64,000 bases of DNA. It comes from Phaonia tiefii. Lineage: Eukaryota > Arthropoda > Insecta > Diptera > Muscidae. The notes below the pieces were generated by a model. That model searched no databases, was not told where the DNA came from, and saw only the letters and a list, made by a program, of their open reading frames with translations. Below are positions 53,953 to 64,000 of this stretch, piece after piece (positions within the stretch are counted from its first letter, which is position 1; each line of letters opens with the position of its first letter). Where the stretch lies: contig OZ008369.1 of the NCBI GenBank assembly GCA_963931995.1, positions 78,515,926 through 78,579,925 of the forward strand, written 5' to 3'. Position numbers and translations under genes: made by a program.

Positions 53953-55040
53953 TACGAGGGCCGTCCCAAAACTAGCCGACCTAACAAATAAGACACAAAA
54001 AAGTTGGGAACAATTTTCTTTATTTTTCAACATAATCTCCTTTTAGCTCGATACATTTTTTCCAGCGATATTCAATAGCTTCGATACCCTGTTTGTAGTA
54101 AGAACTGACAAAGTAATAAAAATAAGCACAAACGGCAGACTCCACCTCTTCACTGTTGGCAAATCTTTTACCACCATTTTTTCAAGTTTGGAACTAGAAA
54201 ATGGTTCGAGGGAGCTAAATCTGGCAAACAAGGGGCATGATGAAGCAATTCGAACTTTAATTCATTAATTTTGACACCGTAATAGTTGATGTGTGAACTG
54301 GAGCATTGTCGTGATGAAACAACACTTTCTTTTTCGCCAAATGCTGCATTTTCCCACACTTTCAGCACTTAAACGCTGCAATAAATTAGCATAATATTCG
54401 CCGTTGATGGTTTTTCCTTTCTGAAGATAATCAATAAAAATTATCCCATGCGCATCCGAAAAACAGACGCCATGTCCTTGTCTGCAGATGGAACCGTCTT
54501 CGCCTTCTTTGGACACGATTCTCCCATTCCAGTCCACTACTGTGACTGATCCTTTGTCGCATGTGAGAACTAGCTGACCCATGTCTCATCCATTGTTATA
54601 AATCGACGTCAAAATTCCGCTTTATTGCTGTGAAACATCACACATTTTCACGAAGCTGTTTCTGCTCTATTGAAAGCAAGCGCGGCACCCATCATGCGCA
54701 CAGCTTTATCATCTTCGAATCTTCGGTCAATATACGATGTATAACACTTTTAGAAATGCCTATTGTTTCAGCTAGCTCACGCGCATTCCGCCGACCATCA
54801 TCCAATACCATTTTGTGGATTTTCTTCTGTCTGGCATGGACGGCCTCGTTTAAGCACTGGCACCCAATATTTTACAGTCGTAAACGAAGGAGCAGACTCA
54901 ACCAGATGAGAATCTAACACGGCTTTAATATTGCTTGGACTGAGAGACCTTTCAAGTGGAAATACTGAATTACATAACGGCGACCCATTTTTCCATGTTT
55001 ACAAATTGACTGAGATCGTTTACTTTTGATGGCTCAAATA
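53953..55040 (-). pseudogene. mariner transposon, inactive
   Basis: Minus-strand pieces of a DD34D-type mariner transposase: N-terminus MGRRYVIQYFHLKGLSVQAI (from about 54990), then a decayed helix-turn-helix region. The core has DAHGIIFIDYLQKGKTINGE and YYANLLQRLSAE (54456-54380), HINYYGVKINELKFELLHHA and PCLPDLAPSNHFLVPNLKKW (54300-54170), and RWKKCIELKGDYVEK-like sequence to 54010. The third catalytic aspartate (PDLAPSD in the family) is changed to N in APSNH. Many stops and shifts. The left end CGAGGGCCGTCCC resembles a mariner terminal repeat; the other end appears truncated. Confidence 0.8.
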
Positions 55041-55556
55041 CAAAAAGTAAACAACGTTATAAGGTTGCCACTTTTCACAAATTTTTTTTTCAGACTATCT
55101 ATACGTCAGCCGATACTTCTTCTTCAAGTTTACCAATGTCTGCGCTCTATATGGTATTTCCAAGTCAAGCTGTATGTATGTATGTCGACTAGGGAGTCTA
55201 CATGCCTCATACCTAGCCTGACCAACCATACCGCTTTTGGAGGGATTACCCCACTTTTAGATGTCTTATCTCGTCTTGGATTTCAATCCCGCTTTTAATG
55301 GAGAGGTCCCGCTTTATGACATTTTTGTGTTTAGAACTAGTCTAGTATAACTTAGCTCGGAAATTATAGTTTTTTAATATGCAATTTTCAACAGTCACAA
55401 GCAGGCGTTCAATTCGCATTTCCAGACGATGGTCTCGAAGTCTGTGAATTTCATCATCAGAGGCTTAGTTGTAGGCTACTGACATCTGTTCAAATGTGAC
55501 ACTAACTGAAATAATTTGAAATGGGGTTTTGTCGATTTTGCTTCACATTAATATGT
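55041..55556. other. no gene seen
   Basis: Contains a short TATGTATGTATG run near 55170. No recognisable coding or repeat content. Confidence 0.4.
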
Positions 55557-55830
55557 CCGTTGGTTGTGCAATGGGTAGTGTCCCCGCCTATTGTGCATGA
55601 GATCCTGAGTTCGAACCCTGCTCTGACCACCTTAAACAAATTCTTTCGGTGGCGGTCAGCCCGCATAGTGACGAGTATATAGCCATGAAAGAGCTTCTCA
55701 AAATACCTTTTGGAGTCGGTGTAAAACTGTAGGTTCCTTTCAGTGAGTAAAAACTGGAAAGCACACTGCTCAGTAATTGTGAGAAGCTCTCTCCTGTCCC
55801 TTCATGGGATGTAATGGGAAACCATTTATT
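55557..55830 (+). mobile_element. tRNA-derived SINE, copy 6
   Basis: Head GTTGGTTGTGCAATGGGTAG, B-box region GAGTTCGAACCCTGCTCTG, body GAGTATATAGCCATGAAAGA, tail CCTTCATGGGATGTAATGGG with ATTTATTT. Nearly complete, with a 12-base body deletion relative to copy 2. Confidence 0.8.
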
Positions 55831-56439
55831 TATTTCATATGATATTTTCACCGTCGGATGGGTCACAAAAATTAATTGAATAGATCGCATAACAAACAAA
55901 TTTCAAATAATACTGGAGTCGCCGACTTTATATTCCGGCTAAGAGGAAAATGCTTGTAATGGTAATTAGTCAATTTATGAGTCTGCATTTTTAAATAAAA
56001 AAAAAATATAATATAACAAAATCTTTTTTAAATCAATATAAAAATATATATTAAATATATATATTAATAACTCGAAAACATATATACTTTATTTTTAAAC
56101 CTAATTTAAACTTTATTTAAATTTTATATATTTAATTTTTAACTCATTTGTTGAAAATTACAAAATCACGCTTTTGGGTCAAAATGCGTTTTTTTTTTTT
56201 ATCAAAAACTGTAGGTCAGGTTACTTTTAACTTACCTGACCAACGGGTTTTGACCGGAAAGTGTGGCAAAATGGGTAAAAACGATTTTTTTTGTTTTAAA
56301 TACAAATTTTTGTAAATTCATGTCTATATAAGTACATAAAATCGAATTAAATATATGTAATAAATCATTATATTTTATATGAATTTTGAAATTCTCTTAA
56401 TTTAGATTCAAGTCGGGATGGGGCCTAAAAATGCGTGAT
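55831..56439. other. AT-rich stretch without a gene
   Basis: Long AATATATA-rich sequence. A weak inverted pair, GTAGGTCAGGTTACTTTTAA and TTAACTTACCTGACC-like, surrounds 56215-56245. No gene. Confidence 0.4.
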
Positions 56440-56966
56440 CTTTTTATTTATCCGGTCTTGAACAAGCCCGGGAGGTCAAGCACCTTACAAAACGAAGAAA
56501 ATATATTTCGCCAACCAGTTTTATCGTTTGCTTTATCTCTACACTTGATAACACCAAGTATACGCAGGGATTCGTCAACCTGATCCCTCCAGCGGAGTCT
56601 TGGTCTTCCTAGTTTTCGCCTACTTACAAGTTCGGTTTCGAAAACCCTTAGTACTGGTTCGTCTTCTTCGATTCTAGTGACATGGACTAGCCAGCGCAAT
56701 CGCGTTATTTAGGATCTGCATAATGTCGGGATAGAGCTCATACAGCCCATGGTTCATGCGTCGCCGATAGTCGCTGTTGTGAACTATTGGCACATACATT
56801 TGTCAGAGTATTTATCGCTCGAAGACTCCTACCGATGTTTCGTCTACTTGCGACAAGACCCAGGATTCTGCGCCATAGAACAAGACAGGTTATTTGAGAG
56901 TCTAGTATAGCTGAAATTTTGTTAATCGAGAGGGCCTTACCTCTAAAGTGCTTGGTTAGCTCAAAC

Positions 56967-57274
56967 CAGGGGGTTTCTATGGCACAGCTGATCGAAAAGG
57001 TACTAGGGAAATGATGTAGAATGAGAGACCAAAGAAGACAGGAACTAATTTTAAATAGTCTTTATTGATACTAATGAAAGGTAAATTATGTTTTATGTTG
57101 TTTGCATTGAACGAAAATACGCATTCCCTTTGATTTCTGTCCGTTTTATGTCCAACGAAAGTGTAAAATTGGTAAAATACAGCAGCAAATAAAACTCTAC
57201 GAAATGGCCTACTACCTCGTCGTCATGAAGATGCATCGAAGAGAGTAATGGAAACTCTTAAGTATTACTCTATG
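56967..57274. mobile_element. about 310-bp insertion with 7-bp target duplication
   Basis: CTCAAAC at 56960-56966 and again at 57275-57281 flanks DNA absent from the intact RTE copy. Its core (57060-57180, TATGTTTTATGTTGTTTGCA, ATACGCATTCCCTTTGATTT) recurs at 17600-17690. Noncoding; possibly a SINE-like or truncated element. Confidence 0.6.
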
Positions 57275-57340
57275 CTCAAACTAACATCTATTCGCAAGCA
57301 CAATTCTGCGTTTGATCTCAAGGCTGACGTTGGTTTTGCC

Positions 57341-58170
57341 GTAGAATACGTCTTACCTTACGGTATAGGGAGTCATGTCAGATTGTTATTGTTGTAATCT
57401 TTATTTCATTGATTATGAGGAAACGGCGAGCTAGCTTTTTTTAAAAATTTTTTTGTAGGTAAATGAAGATGTTATCTTTCGTTTGATATACATTTTATAT
57501 TGGTTGATATCTTCCTAATAGTTAAATTTCTCAAATGAAAACTGTTTAAACACATACACTCAAACATATGTGTGGTGTTTGGTTGAGTGTTAGAGTTTGT
57601 AGCGTGAACACAAACAATGCTGCTGTTTCAGTGTGGACACAAACCTTCGGCTGTTGTTTTGATTGATGAAATATTGAAATTTCGCATATTTGCTTATGTA
57701 TTTAAGTGAAACAAAATGTTAAATGTGAATTTGAATTTAACATGGATATATAATTATAAAAAATATATGAAAAAATTAATTTATACATTTTTATGTTAAA
57801 TGAATGTGCTGGCAAGTAAGCAAAATAACAGTGCTGCTTGATGCTGTTTGACAGCAGCTGACAGTTAACGTTTAGTAAATTAAAATAAAAACTACTAATC
57901 AAAATTGCACCTACACGAAATGCAAGAAAGCAACGAGTGGTTTTTATGCAGAGAAATAAATACTCAGGTAAGTTTTGTGTTCCCTTGTTTATATATATTT
58001 TTATTAAAAATGTTAATTAATTTGTAGGCGCAAAATCAACAATGTATATATGTTTTCTGTCTTATCGGATGGCGTAGTCTACGTTAAACTTAATGACCGT
58101 GTCTCTGACACAGCCTACAGGGACAGTCTGTGGCCGAAGGCCTCGGACAACTGTCTGCTGTTTTTTTTTT
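57341..58170 (+). mobile_element. GTAGAATACG-family element inside RTE copy
   Basis: Left 250 bases (GTAGAATACGTCTTACCTTA to GTTTGGTTGAGTG) and right 130 bases (CTTATCGGATGGCGTAGTCT to CAACTGTCTGCTGT) match 2942-3712. The middle differs and lacks the inverted hairpin arm. The RTE frame resumes on either side (CCAACGTCAGCC complement at 57330, CGTTATCATTTCGAGG complement at 58213), which fixes the boundaries within a few bases. Confidence 0.75.
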
Positions 58171-60887
58171 AGGGCAGTTCTGATGAACATTAACTCGTCC
58201 ACCGCCTCGAAATGATAACGGTTATCAACGTTCACGCTTTGGCCATTTACAGCAGATCCACATTTTCAGACTCCTTCTCAATTCTCGAAAACACCGCAGT
58301 AACTTATTTTTTCTTTCTCACAAGCATACGCGAGCAGCTGGTGACTTTTGCTGCTGATGGTTTTAGTCATGTTGACTGCAGCTTTTCTCATAATGATCTC
58401 CATTAAGATGTTAAAGAGATCGCACGATAGGGTGGCCTTAGTTTCGGTAGGTTCGGTAAAATCCTTGCTAACTTTCACTGCTGAATTGGTGTTCGTCTAG
58501 GTCATCCAGCAACGGCGTATGTGTTTTGCAGGAATACCAAGCTCAGACATTGCTTTGTAGAGTTTGTCCCGTATCGTGCTATAGAAGGCCGCCTTATAAT
58601 CGACAAATATGTGATAGGTGTCGATTATTTGTTCGTGGGTCTTCTCCAGGATTTAACGTAGCATGCAAATTTGGTCAGTTAAAGATTTTCCAGGCCTAAA
58701 GCCACGCTCGTATGGTCTAATCAGGCCAGCGATAATTAATTCTAGTCTTTTGCCCATTAAACTTGATAGAACCTTATATGCTATGGATAAAAGATTTTTT
58801 CCACGGTAGTTGGTACTGAGATTCGAGTCACCTTTTTTAAATATGGCACATAGTACACTGAGATAACAATCGCCAGGCATGCATTCGTCTAAACAAATTT
58901 TGCTAATGATGTGATGCCTGCACCTTATCAGCTCATCGCCGCCAGCCATAAACAGCTCCACCGGTAATCCATCGGCTTCGTTGTTCTTAAGCCGGGCAAC
59001 AGCTATTCTAACCTCGCCTTGTTTAGGAGGAGGCAATCGACGTAGTTGTCCAAATTGTTGTCAATTGTCTCATCGTTTGTGGATACCTCAGGTGCAAGTA
59101 AAGCGGGGAAATGATGTGTCCATATTCCCAACATGCTCTGCACATCTGCGTTGAGATCTCTGGCCTTGCCTTTACAGAAGGGTCGCTGAACCGTATCAAG
59201 TTATGTTTTTGAATTTTGGTAGCATTTTTGGTCTTTGTTCTTGCTTCTGTATGTCTCAATTTTCTCACTCTCGCGCTTTGTCCACTGTCGTTCTTACGGC
59301 TCTTTTCTTTTTTCCCTATGCCGCTCAGTCAAACCTCGCGTTGCATTTCATTCATTTCCATTCACCATTCATTTCTTTTCATCATTTGCAATGCGACACT
59401 CTTCATCGTACCCATAGTTTATTGCGAAGCGGTTTTTCGAAACCAAGTACGGTTGTTGCGATAGTTTTTATAGAGTCAGAAATGGGTTTCCACTGCGCTT
59501 CAGGATCGGCATCGAGAGAGGGTGGGTTCTGTGCCAAAAGTTGTGAGAGCTTCCTTGAGTAGGCTGTGGCTACATCTATACATTGAAGCTTTCTCTGCGT
59601 CTGGTTTCGTACGATTTGCGGTCTACTTAATCTTGGGCGAAGCTTTGCTGCTACCAGGTAGTGATCAGAGTCGATGTTAGCTCGTCTGATCACTCGGTCA
59701 TCCGTTACACTGGATGAGTGCCTTCCATTAATTACTACGTGATTAATTTGTGATCAATCTCCGTTCTTTGATCAGACGATACCCAAGTAGCCTTCTGATG
59801 TATGATGTAATCTTGTATCAATAACGAGCATGTTTGTGCGGGGCAAAGTCAATCAGTCTCATACCGCTGTCGGAACTGTCAGCATGCAGGCTGAAATTGC
59901 CAATAGCTGGATGAAACGCATTCGCCCTGCCTACTTTAGCATTAAAATCTCCTAGTACAATCTTAATGTCATGGCCAGGGTAGCGGTCATACGTTTCCTC
60001 CAGGCGCTCATAGAATTTGTCTTTGGCATCATTATCTTTCGCCACTGTCGGGGCATGGACACAAATTACGGAAATATAAAAATATTTCGCTATTATGCGG
60101 ATTGTGGCTATACGGTCACTCACAGGATTGAACGTGGAGACTAGATATCACAGTCTTTTGCCAACTTCAAATCCGTGTTTTCATGTTTCTTCTCATGGCA
60201 ATTGTAGTATATGTCACAGTTTCTTTTTCTTGTGCAGCCATGTCCAGTCAATCGCAGTTGCTGGATACGGGAATGGTCAGCCTTATAATTTTTTGAGAAT
60301 ATCTGCCAATTGAATACTTGCACCGGATCTATATAAAGTTCCTGCATTCCAAGTGAATATCCGTAAATCGTGGTTCTCATAACGTTTACGGGGGCGTCAA
60401 CAAACAGGGATTGTTTATGTTTTCTTTCTCATTCTTGTACTTTCACTGCCATTATAAACGGTGAAGGGAGGCAAACCCAGTCCACCACGTTTTTTCATTT
60501 TACCTACTGTCAGGATGTTTGATTGCAGGCGCCCATTATGGATCAGACGCTGACCAGAATGCAGAGTTTGGTTTCGTCAGTTTTGATCCGCCGTTGGCCA
60601 GGGCTGTTGGCTAATCCGCCTTCAAAGGACAGAAGAATATGTCCACTAGTTCGAAGAGCTTCAGTGACAGTGTCACCTAATTAGTCTGAGACGAAACCAA
60701 TCAGACTGCTCATTCGTTTCGCTTTCTCACCCGATCTAGCTAACCCAGGTTTCCGATAATGCCATTGCCCAGGACATACTGCGTGGAGGTAGTGAGCTGC
60801 TTGGACTGCCCAATGAATGAATCATTTCTGACCACTCCCAAATGGATGACTGTCAAAAACTTTACACTTCCATGGACCCATGTCAAC

Positions 60888-61132
60888 ACGAATACTACCA
60901 TCTGCTGCAAAAATCACATACTTCTCGCATATACTGATGATTTAGACACCATTGGGCGAAATCTGGAATCTGCAGTCTTTTCGACGATTGAGAAGGAATC
61001 AGCAAACGTGGGTTTGCCGATTGGATGAAAGAGTGAACGTTGATATCCGTTATAATTTCGAGGTAGTGAGCGAAGTAGTTTACCTCGGATCTGCTGTAAA
61101 CAGAAGAAATAACGTCAGCCTAGAAACCTATT
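60888..61132 (+). pseudogene. RTE-like RT fragment on the opposite strand
   Basis: Reads HILLAYTDDLDTIGRNLESA (YADD changed to YTDD), then after a frame change RVNVDIRYNFEVVSEVVYLG and GSAVNRRNNVSLE. It belongs to the subfamily seen at 28890 and 43990. It directly abuts the start of the minus-strand RTE copy, which probably inserted into it. Confidence 0.75.
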
Positions 61133-61920
61133 GTTACGTTTGAATCCAGTGAAAAATTTTATTGAATTTGTGGGTATGTACTTTAGCTCGACAAAATTAT
61201 TCTCCACTGCTTCTCGTACTACATGATACTTATAATCAATATCCTTTGTCCGAGAATGATGACCTCCTTGGTATATGTTGTGTTGTCCATACTTTTGGCT
61301 CAAATTTTCTATATACACGCAGAGAAAAAATATGGTTGAACATTATTGTGACAACCATTCAATGTTTACCAAAACCATTTAATTGTTCTCGTAAGCATAT
61401 ATTTATTAGTTTTGAACATAATATTTTCTTTGCAATAAGATTATTGTTAAAATCTTAGTTGACACACTAAAAAATTATAATATGGTTGGTTTTAAAAATG
61501 GGAATATTATCACGACAAACATTTAATGATTATAAGAATAATATTTTTTTTTGTGCCAAAAAAATATTTTTAGTTTTTGGAAAATATTATTTTTACAAGT
61601 AATAATGTTATTGTGAATTCATATATTCAAAAATATTATTGTCAATATTATATCAGGATTTACTATTTTATTATAAAAAGTCATAATAATATTGTCAGTT
61701 GATCAGAATTGTAAGTCGTACAGGCTTTTTATTTAGTGTTTCATCAACAAGCAGCCACATCGGGTGTAGTGCTCCGCGTAATTTAAATTATTTGTGTTTT
61801 AAAAGTTTGATATTATTTCACAAATAAAGTGTTTGTTGTTTTTAAAGAAGGTAAGTTGTTAATAAATAAAATTTCGTGTTATATGTTTTACAACAAACTC
61901 ACAAATACATTTGTAATTAA
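61133..61920. other. AT-rich DNA with AATATTATT palindromes
   Basis: No gene. ACACGCAGAGAAAAAATA at 61315 resembles the left end of the 18788 element. From 61330 many words of the form AATAATATTATTTT and CCATTCAATG (complement of the CATTGAATGG-like word in the next array) appear, so this is a decayed, partly inverted portion of the same repeat. Confidence 0.5.
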
Positions 61921-62450
61921 AGCAAAAAAATCATGATTCCGTGATAAAACAACTAAAATTGTTTTTGTTTTTCTCCACATTTGTGTGTATTTGATAAAAC
62001 TGTAAAATATTATTTTCGAACTTAATAATGTTATTTTGACTAAAACCATTGAATGTTTGAAACAATAATATTATTTTCGAAAATTGTTTTTACATTTTAC
62101 TGCGTTTCGTGCGCATTCGGCGAATCCAACAATATTATTTTCGCACGTCATAATGCTATTTTGACTGCAACCATTGAATGTTGAATGCAATAATATTATT
62201 TTCTAAAACAGTTTTAGCTTTTTCTTACATTTTGTGTGTATTCGGTGAAAAACAACAACATTATGTTCCCAGCCATAAAGTTATTTTGACTGTAACCATT
62301 GAATGATGCAAGCAATAATAATATTTTCTAAATTATTTTATAATTTTCCTACATTTCGTGTGTATTCGGTGAAAACCAACAATATTATTTTGCACGGCAT
62401 AATGCTATTTTCACAGCAACCATTGAATGTTGAAGGCAATAAAGCCTCAA
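61921..62450 (+). repeat. 125-bp tandem array upstream of and into the edge gene
   Basis: Units begin at CCATTGAATG on 62046, 62171, 62296 and 62420, spacing 125, 125 and 124, with a diverged unit before 62046. Each unit holds AATAATATTATTTTC, TTCGTGTGTATTCGGTGAAA and ATAATGCTATTTTGACTGCA variants. The last partial unit contains the proposed start codon at 62427. Confidence 0.85.
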
Positions 62451-64000
62451 ATATTCTCGGTGATAGTGGCACAATACATTGCCTCATCTGAGTTTGTGCT
62501 GGATATTAAAATTGCAAGTAAGTACTCATTTTGTAACTTTTAAATCGTATAACCTGACCGTTTTCTTTTTTAAGATGCATCTTCAGAATCGGGACTCGAT
62601 GCAAATACATCCCTTTCTAGTTCGTCACAACAGCCAGAAGCATATACTGATGTCGCCCTTACAGTGTCTTGTATTGGAGATACAGAATTTATAAACTTCT
62701 CCCAAGACAAAATTTTTGTATCCACGGCCTTTGATTTTTCAAGGCTTCCTTCAGTTCAGGTATATATGTATATATTTAGTGCCTGTAGTTTATTTTCCTT
62801 CTAAAAATACATTCTATCATAGGAAATACGTACAATGCCCGACGTTCACAATCTCCTGAACGTCAAAACATTGGAAAATAAGGATAGGGTGAAAATAGCA
62901 AAAGCGCTAATAGCATCCATCCTTCATAAAAAGCCGAACCAGTATGTATAAAATTGTTAGACATTTGTAACAAATACTGTATTCCGAATTACTTTTAGAT
63001 TGCTTAAGGAAGATTTTATTCAATTGTCGCAATCAATAATACAGATTTTTCCATCTGAAGTCAAGGAGACTTATTACATACCTTTTAAGAAAGGACATTT
63101 ATCTAAAGGTAAATTATACGATGCGTACAACAATCTAAGATCAAAACTTAGCTCTACCGGCTTGATAAAGAGACGTATAAAAACAATATCAGAGAAACGT
63201 AGTAAGTATACAAGTAATTTTTAAAATAATAATAATAATTTAGCGTTTTAATGTTTATCTTTTCTTTTTAATTAAAGCAAGTGAAAATATCAGCCTTGAA
63301 TATGGAGAATATCCAGCCGATGCAGAGGAGTTGAAAGTGTTACAAACGGAAGGATTTGAATGGGACAAAGTGTTGGAAGTTTGGCAAAAATCCCATATTC
63401 TCCGACAAAAGGAATTGAAAAATAGCGATTTAGCCACCGTTGACTATTTGGATAAATACAAGATTCTACTGGATGAAAAAAAATACAAGCTGGTAAGCAA
63501 AATAATTTACATTTATTTCTAGACTTCTTTGGATGCAGTTATTTATTGTCTTTTCATTTAGTTTTTCAAACTTGTTAAAAAACAGTCATTCATTTGTTAG
63601 AGCACACAAAATTATTCATGTTTTAGAGCAAACAATTTCGACTATTTTTATTTTAAAATTTATAGTTTGGAAAATAATTATTACAACCAAAGCAAATATT
63701 TTTTTATTTTCATCGTAAGTTTGAAATAGATTTCAAAATTGTATACCCTTCATCGAAAAACATTTATGAATGGAAACTGTACTACCTGAAACTAATTGCC
63801 AAGGCCGAAAAACTAAAAGATAATAGCACCCAGGAAATATTATCGTTAATTTATAAAACAGATGAGGAAGGCAAGTAATTAGTGCAGTTTTAAATAACTC
63901 GATTTTATATTATTTTTGAATTATTACAGATTCAAAACTTGCGCTATCATTGATGTTAGTTGCCTATATTTTGCAGAACAGTAGAAAGCACTCTAAATTG
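62427..64000 (+). CDS. uncharacterised multi-exon protein, partial at window end
   Basis: Proposed exons: 62427-62517, 62575-62759, 62823-62941, 62999-63201, 63278-63492, 63720-63870 and 63930-64000 (continuing). All junctions preserve frame and use GT-AG signals except the sixth intron, which starts GCAAGT (GC-AG). The protein reads MLKAIKPQIFSVIVAQYIAS, a serine-rich stretch (NTSLSSSSQQ), MPDVHNLLNVKTLENKDRVK, FPSEVKETYYIPFKKGHLSK with GKLYDAYNNLRSKL, FEWDKVLEVWQKSHILRQKE and FEIDFKIVYPSSKNIYEWKL. I recall similar layouts in uncharacterised proteins of insects, fish and cnidarians, with FPxExxETYYxP and GKLxDxYxNxR motifs; no function is known. No membrane segment or signal peptide. The first exon is the least certain: it starts inside the tandem repeat. 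Low stop density and clean splices contrast with the neighbouring decay, so this is probably a real gene. Confidence 0.75.

Larger units (their letters stand above)
56440..60885 (-). pseudogene. RTE-like retroposon, second long copy, two insertions
   Basis: Minus strand, colinear with 4656-8656: leader from 60885, endonuclease (CHEKKHENTDLKLAKD near 60200; YERLEETYDRYPGHDIKIVL and GDFNAKVGRANAFH, 60030-59925; IRRANIDSDHYLVAAKLRPR near 59690), and linker (LAQNPPSLDADPEAQWKPIS). The RT has KNNEADGLPVELFMAGGDEL (58995 onward), PYERGFRPGKSLTDQICML and FNILMEIIMRKAAVN, but the YADD segment is largely lost near 58330. The C-terminal piece is 56699-56450 (RPRLRWRDQVDESLRILGVI). The tail is short (GATAAATAAAAA). 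Insertions are at 56967-57274 and 57341-58170. Many frameshifts. Confidence 0.85.

Noticed and set aside
61162..61458. 98-codon frame right of the RTE fragment
   Set aside because: AT-rich, overlaps the repeat start at 61315 and has no recognisable features.
62171..62450. 125-bp spaced units as a CRISPR-like array
   Set aside because: These are whole-unit tandem repeats without spacers in an insect genome.

Overview
This is a stretch of an AT-rich insect genome, most likely a higher fly (calyptrate or other muscoid Diptera). The evidence is a cluster of intronless divergent ionotropic receptor (IR) genes, short spliceosomal introns, and fly-type transposons: RTE-like, LOA/R1-like, mariner, piggyBac-like and a tRNA-derived SINE. 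It is not prokaryotic. I see no operons, CRISPR arrays, rRNA or functional tRNA genes. Most of the 64 kb is old, nested and broken transposable-element DNA. Only three or four loci look like host genes.

Host genes. Two intact single-exon IR genes lie at 9828-11600 and 48758-50533. Between them is a clear IR pseudogene (30154-31578), and a fourth, very decayed IR relic lies at 52126-53397. All are on the plus strand and come from one tandem expansion. Each copy is now separated from the next by about 18 kb of inserted repeats, except the relic, which sits 1.6 kb beyond the third copy. Copies 2 and 3 share an RTE insertion just upstream that copy 1 lacks, so their split is younger. A 290-bp block of perfect identity between the pseudogene and copy 3 points to gene conversion. 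At the right edge (62427 to beyond 64000) is a seven-exon gene for an uncharacterised protein. Its splice phases all agree, and it includes one GC-AG intron.

Mobile DNA from left to right. 0-4.6 kb: decayed repeats plus an intact exon of a zinc-binding, transposon-like protein family. 4.7-8.7 kb: a nearly full-length RTE-like retroposon ending in (TAAG)n, interrupted by a small inverted-repeat element. 11.9-18.3 kb: fragments of at least four different LINEs, a second fragment of the zinc-binding family (15.6-16.3 kb) and a 475-bp MITE. 18.8-28 kb: MITEs, tandem dimers of a roughly 290-bp repeat, a foldback element carrying an RTE tail, and a mariner-like remnant. 32-42 kb: hairpin MITEs, a 1975-bp element with CACGGTG-ended long inverted repeats, a transposase fragment related to the 475-bp MITE, a piggyBac-like fragment with a palindromic SINE pair, and a mariner-type transposon with recognisable ends. 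44-48.4 kb: a decayed RTE split by a LOA-like retroposon. 53.9-61.1 kb: a dead mariner and a second long RTE copy on the minus strand containing two insertions. 61.3-62.4 kb: an AT-rich 125-bp tandem array that runs into the first exon of the edge gene.

The receptors would act at chemosensory neuron membranes. The remaining sequence records successive insertion, duplication and decay rather than a cooperating gene system.
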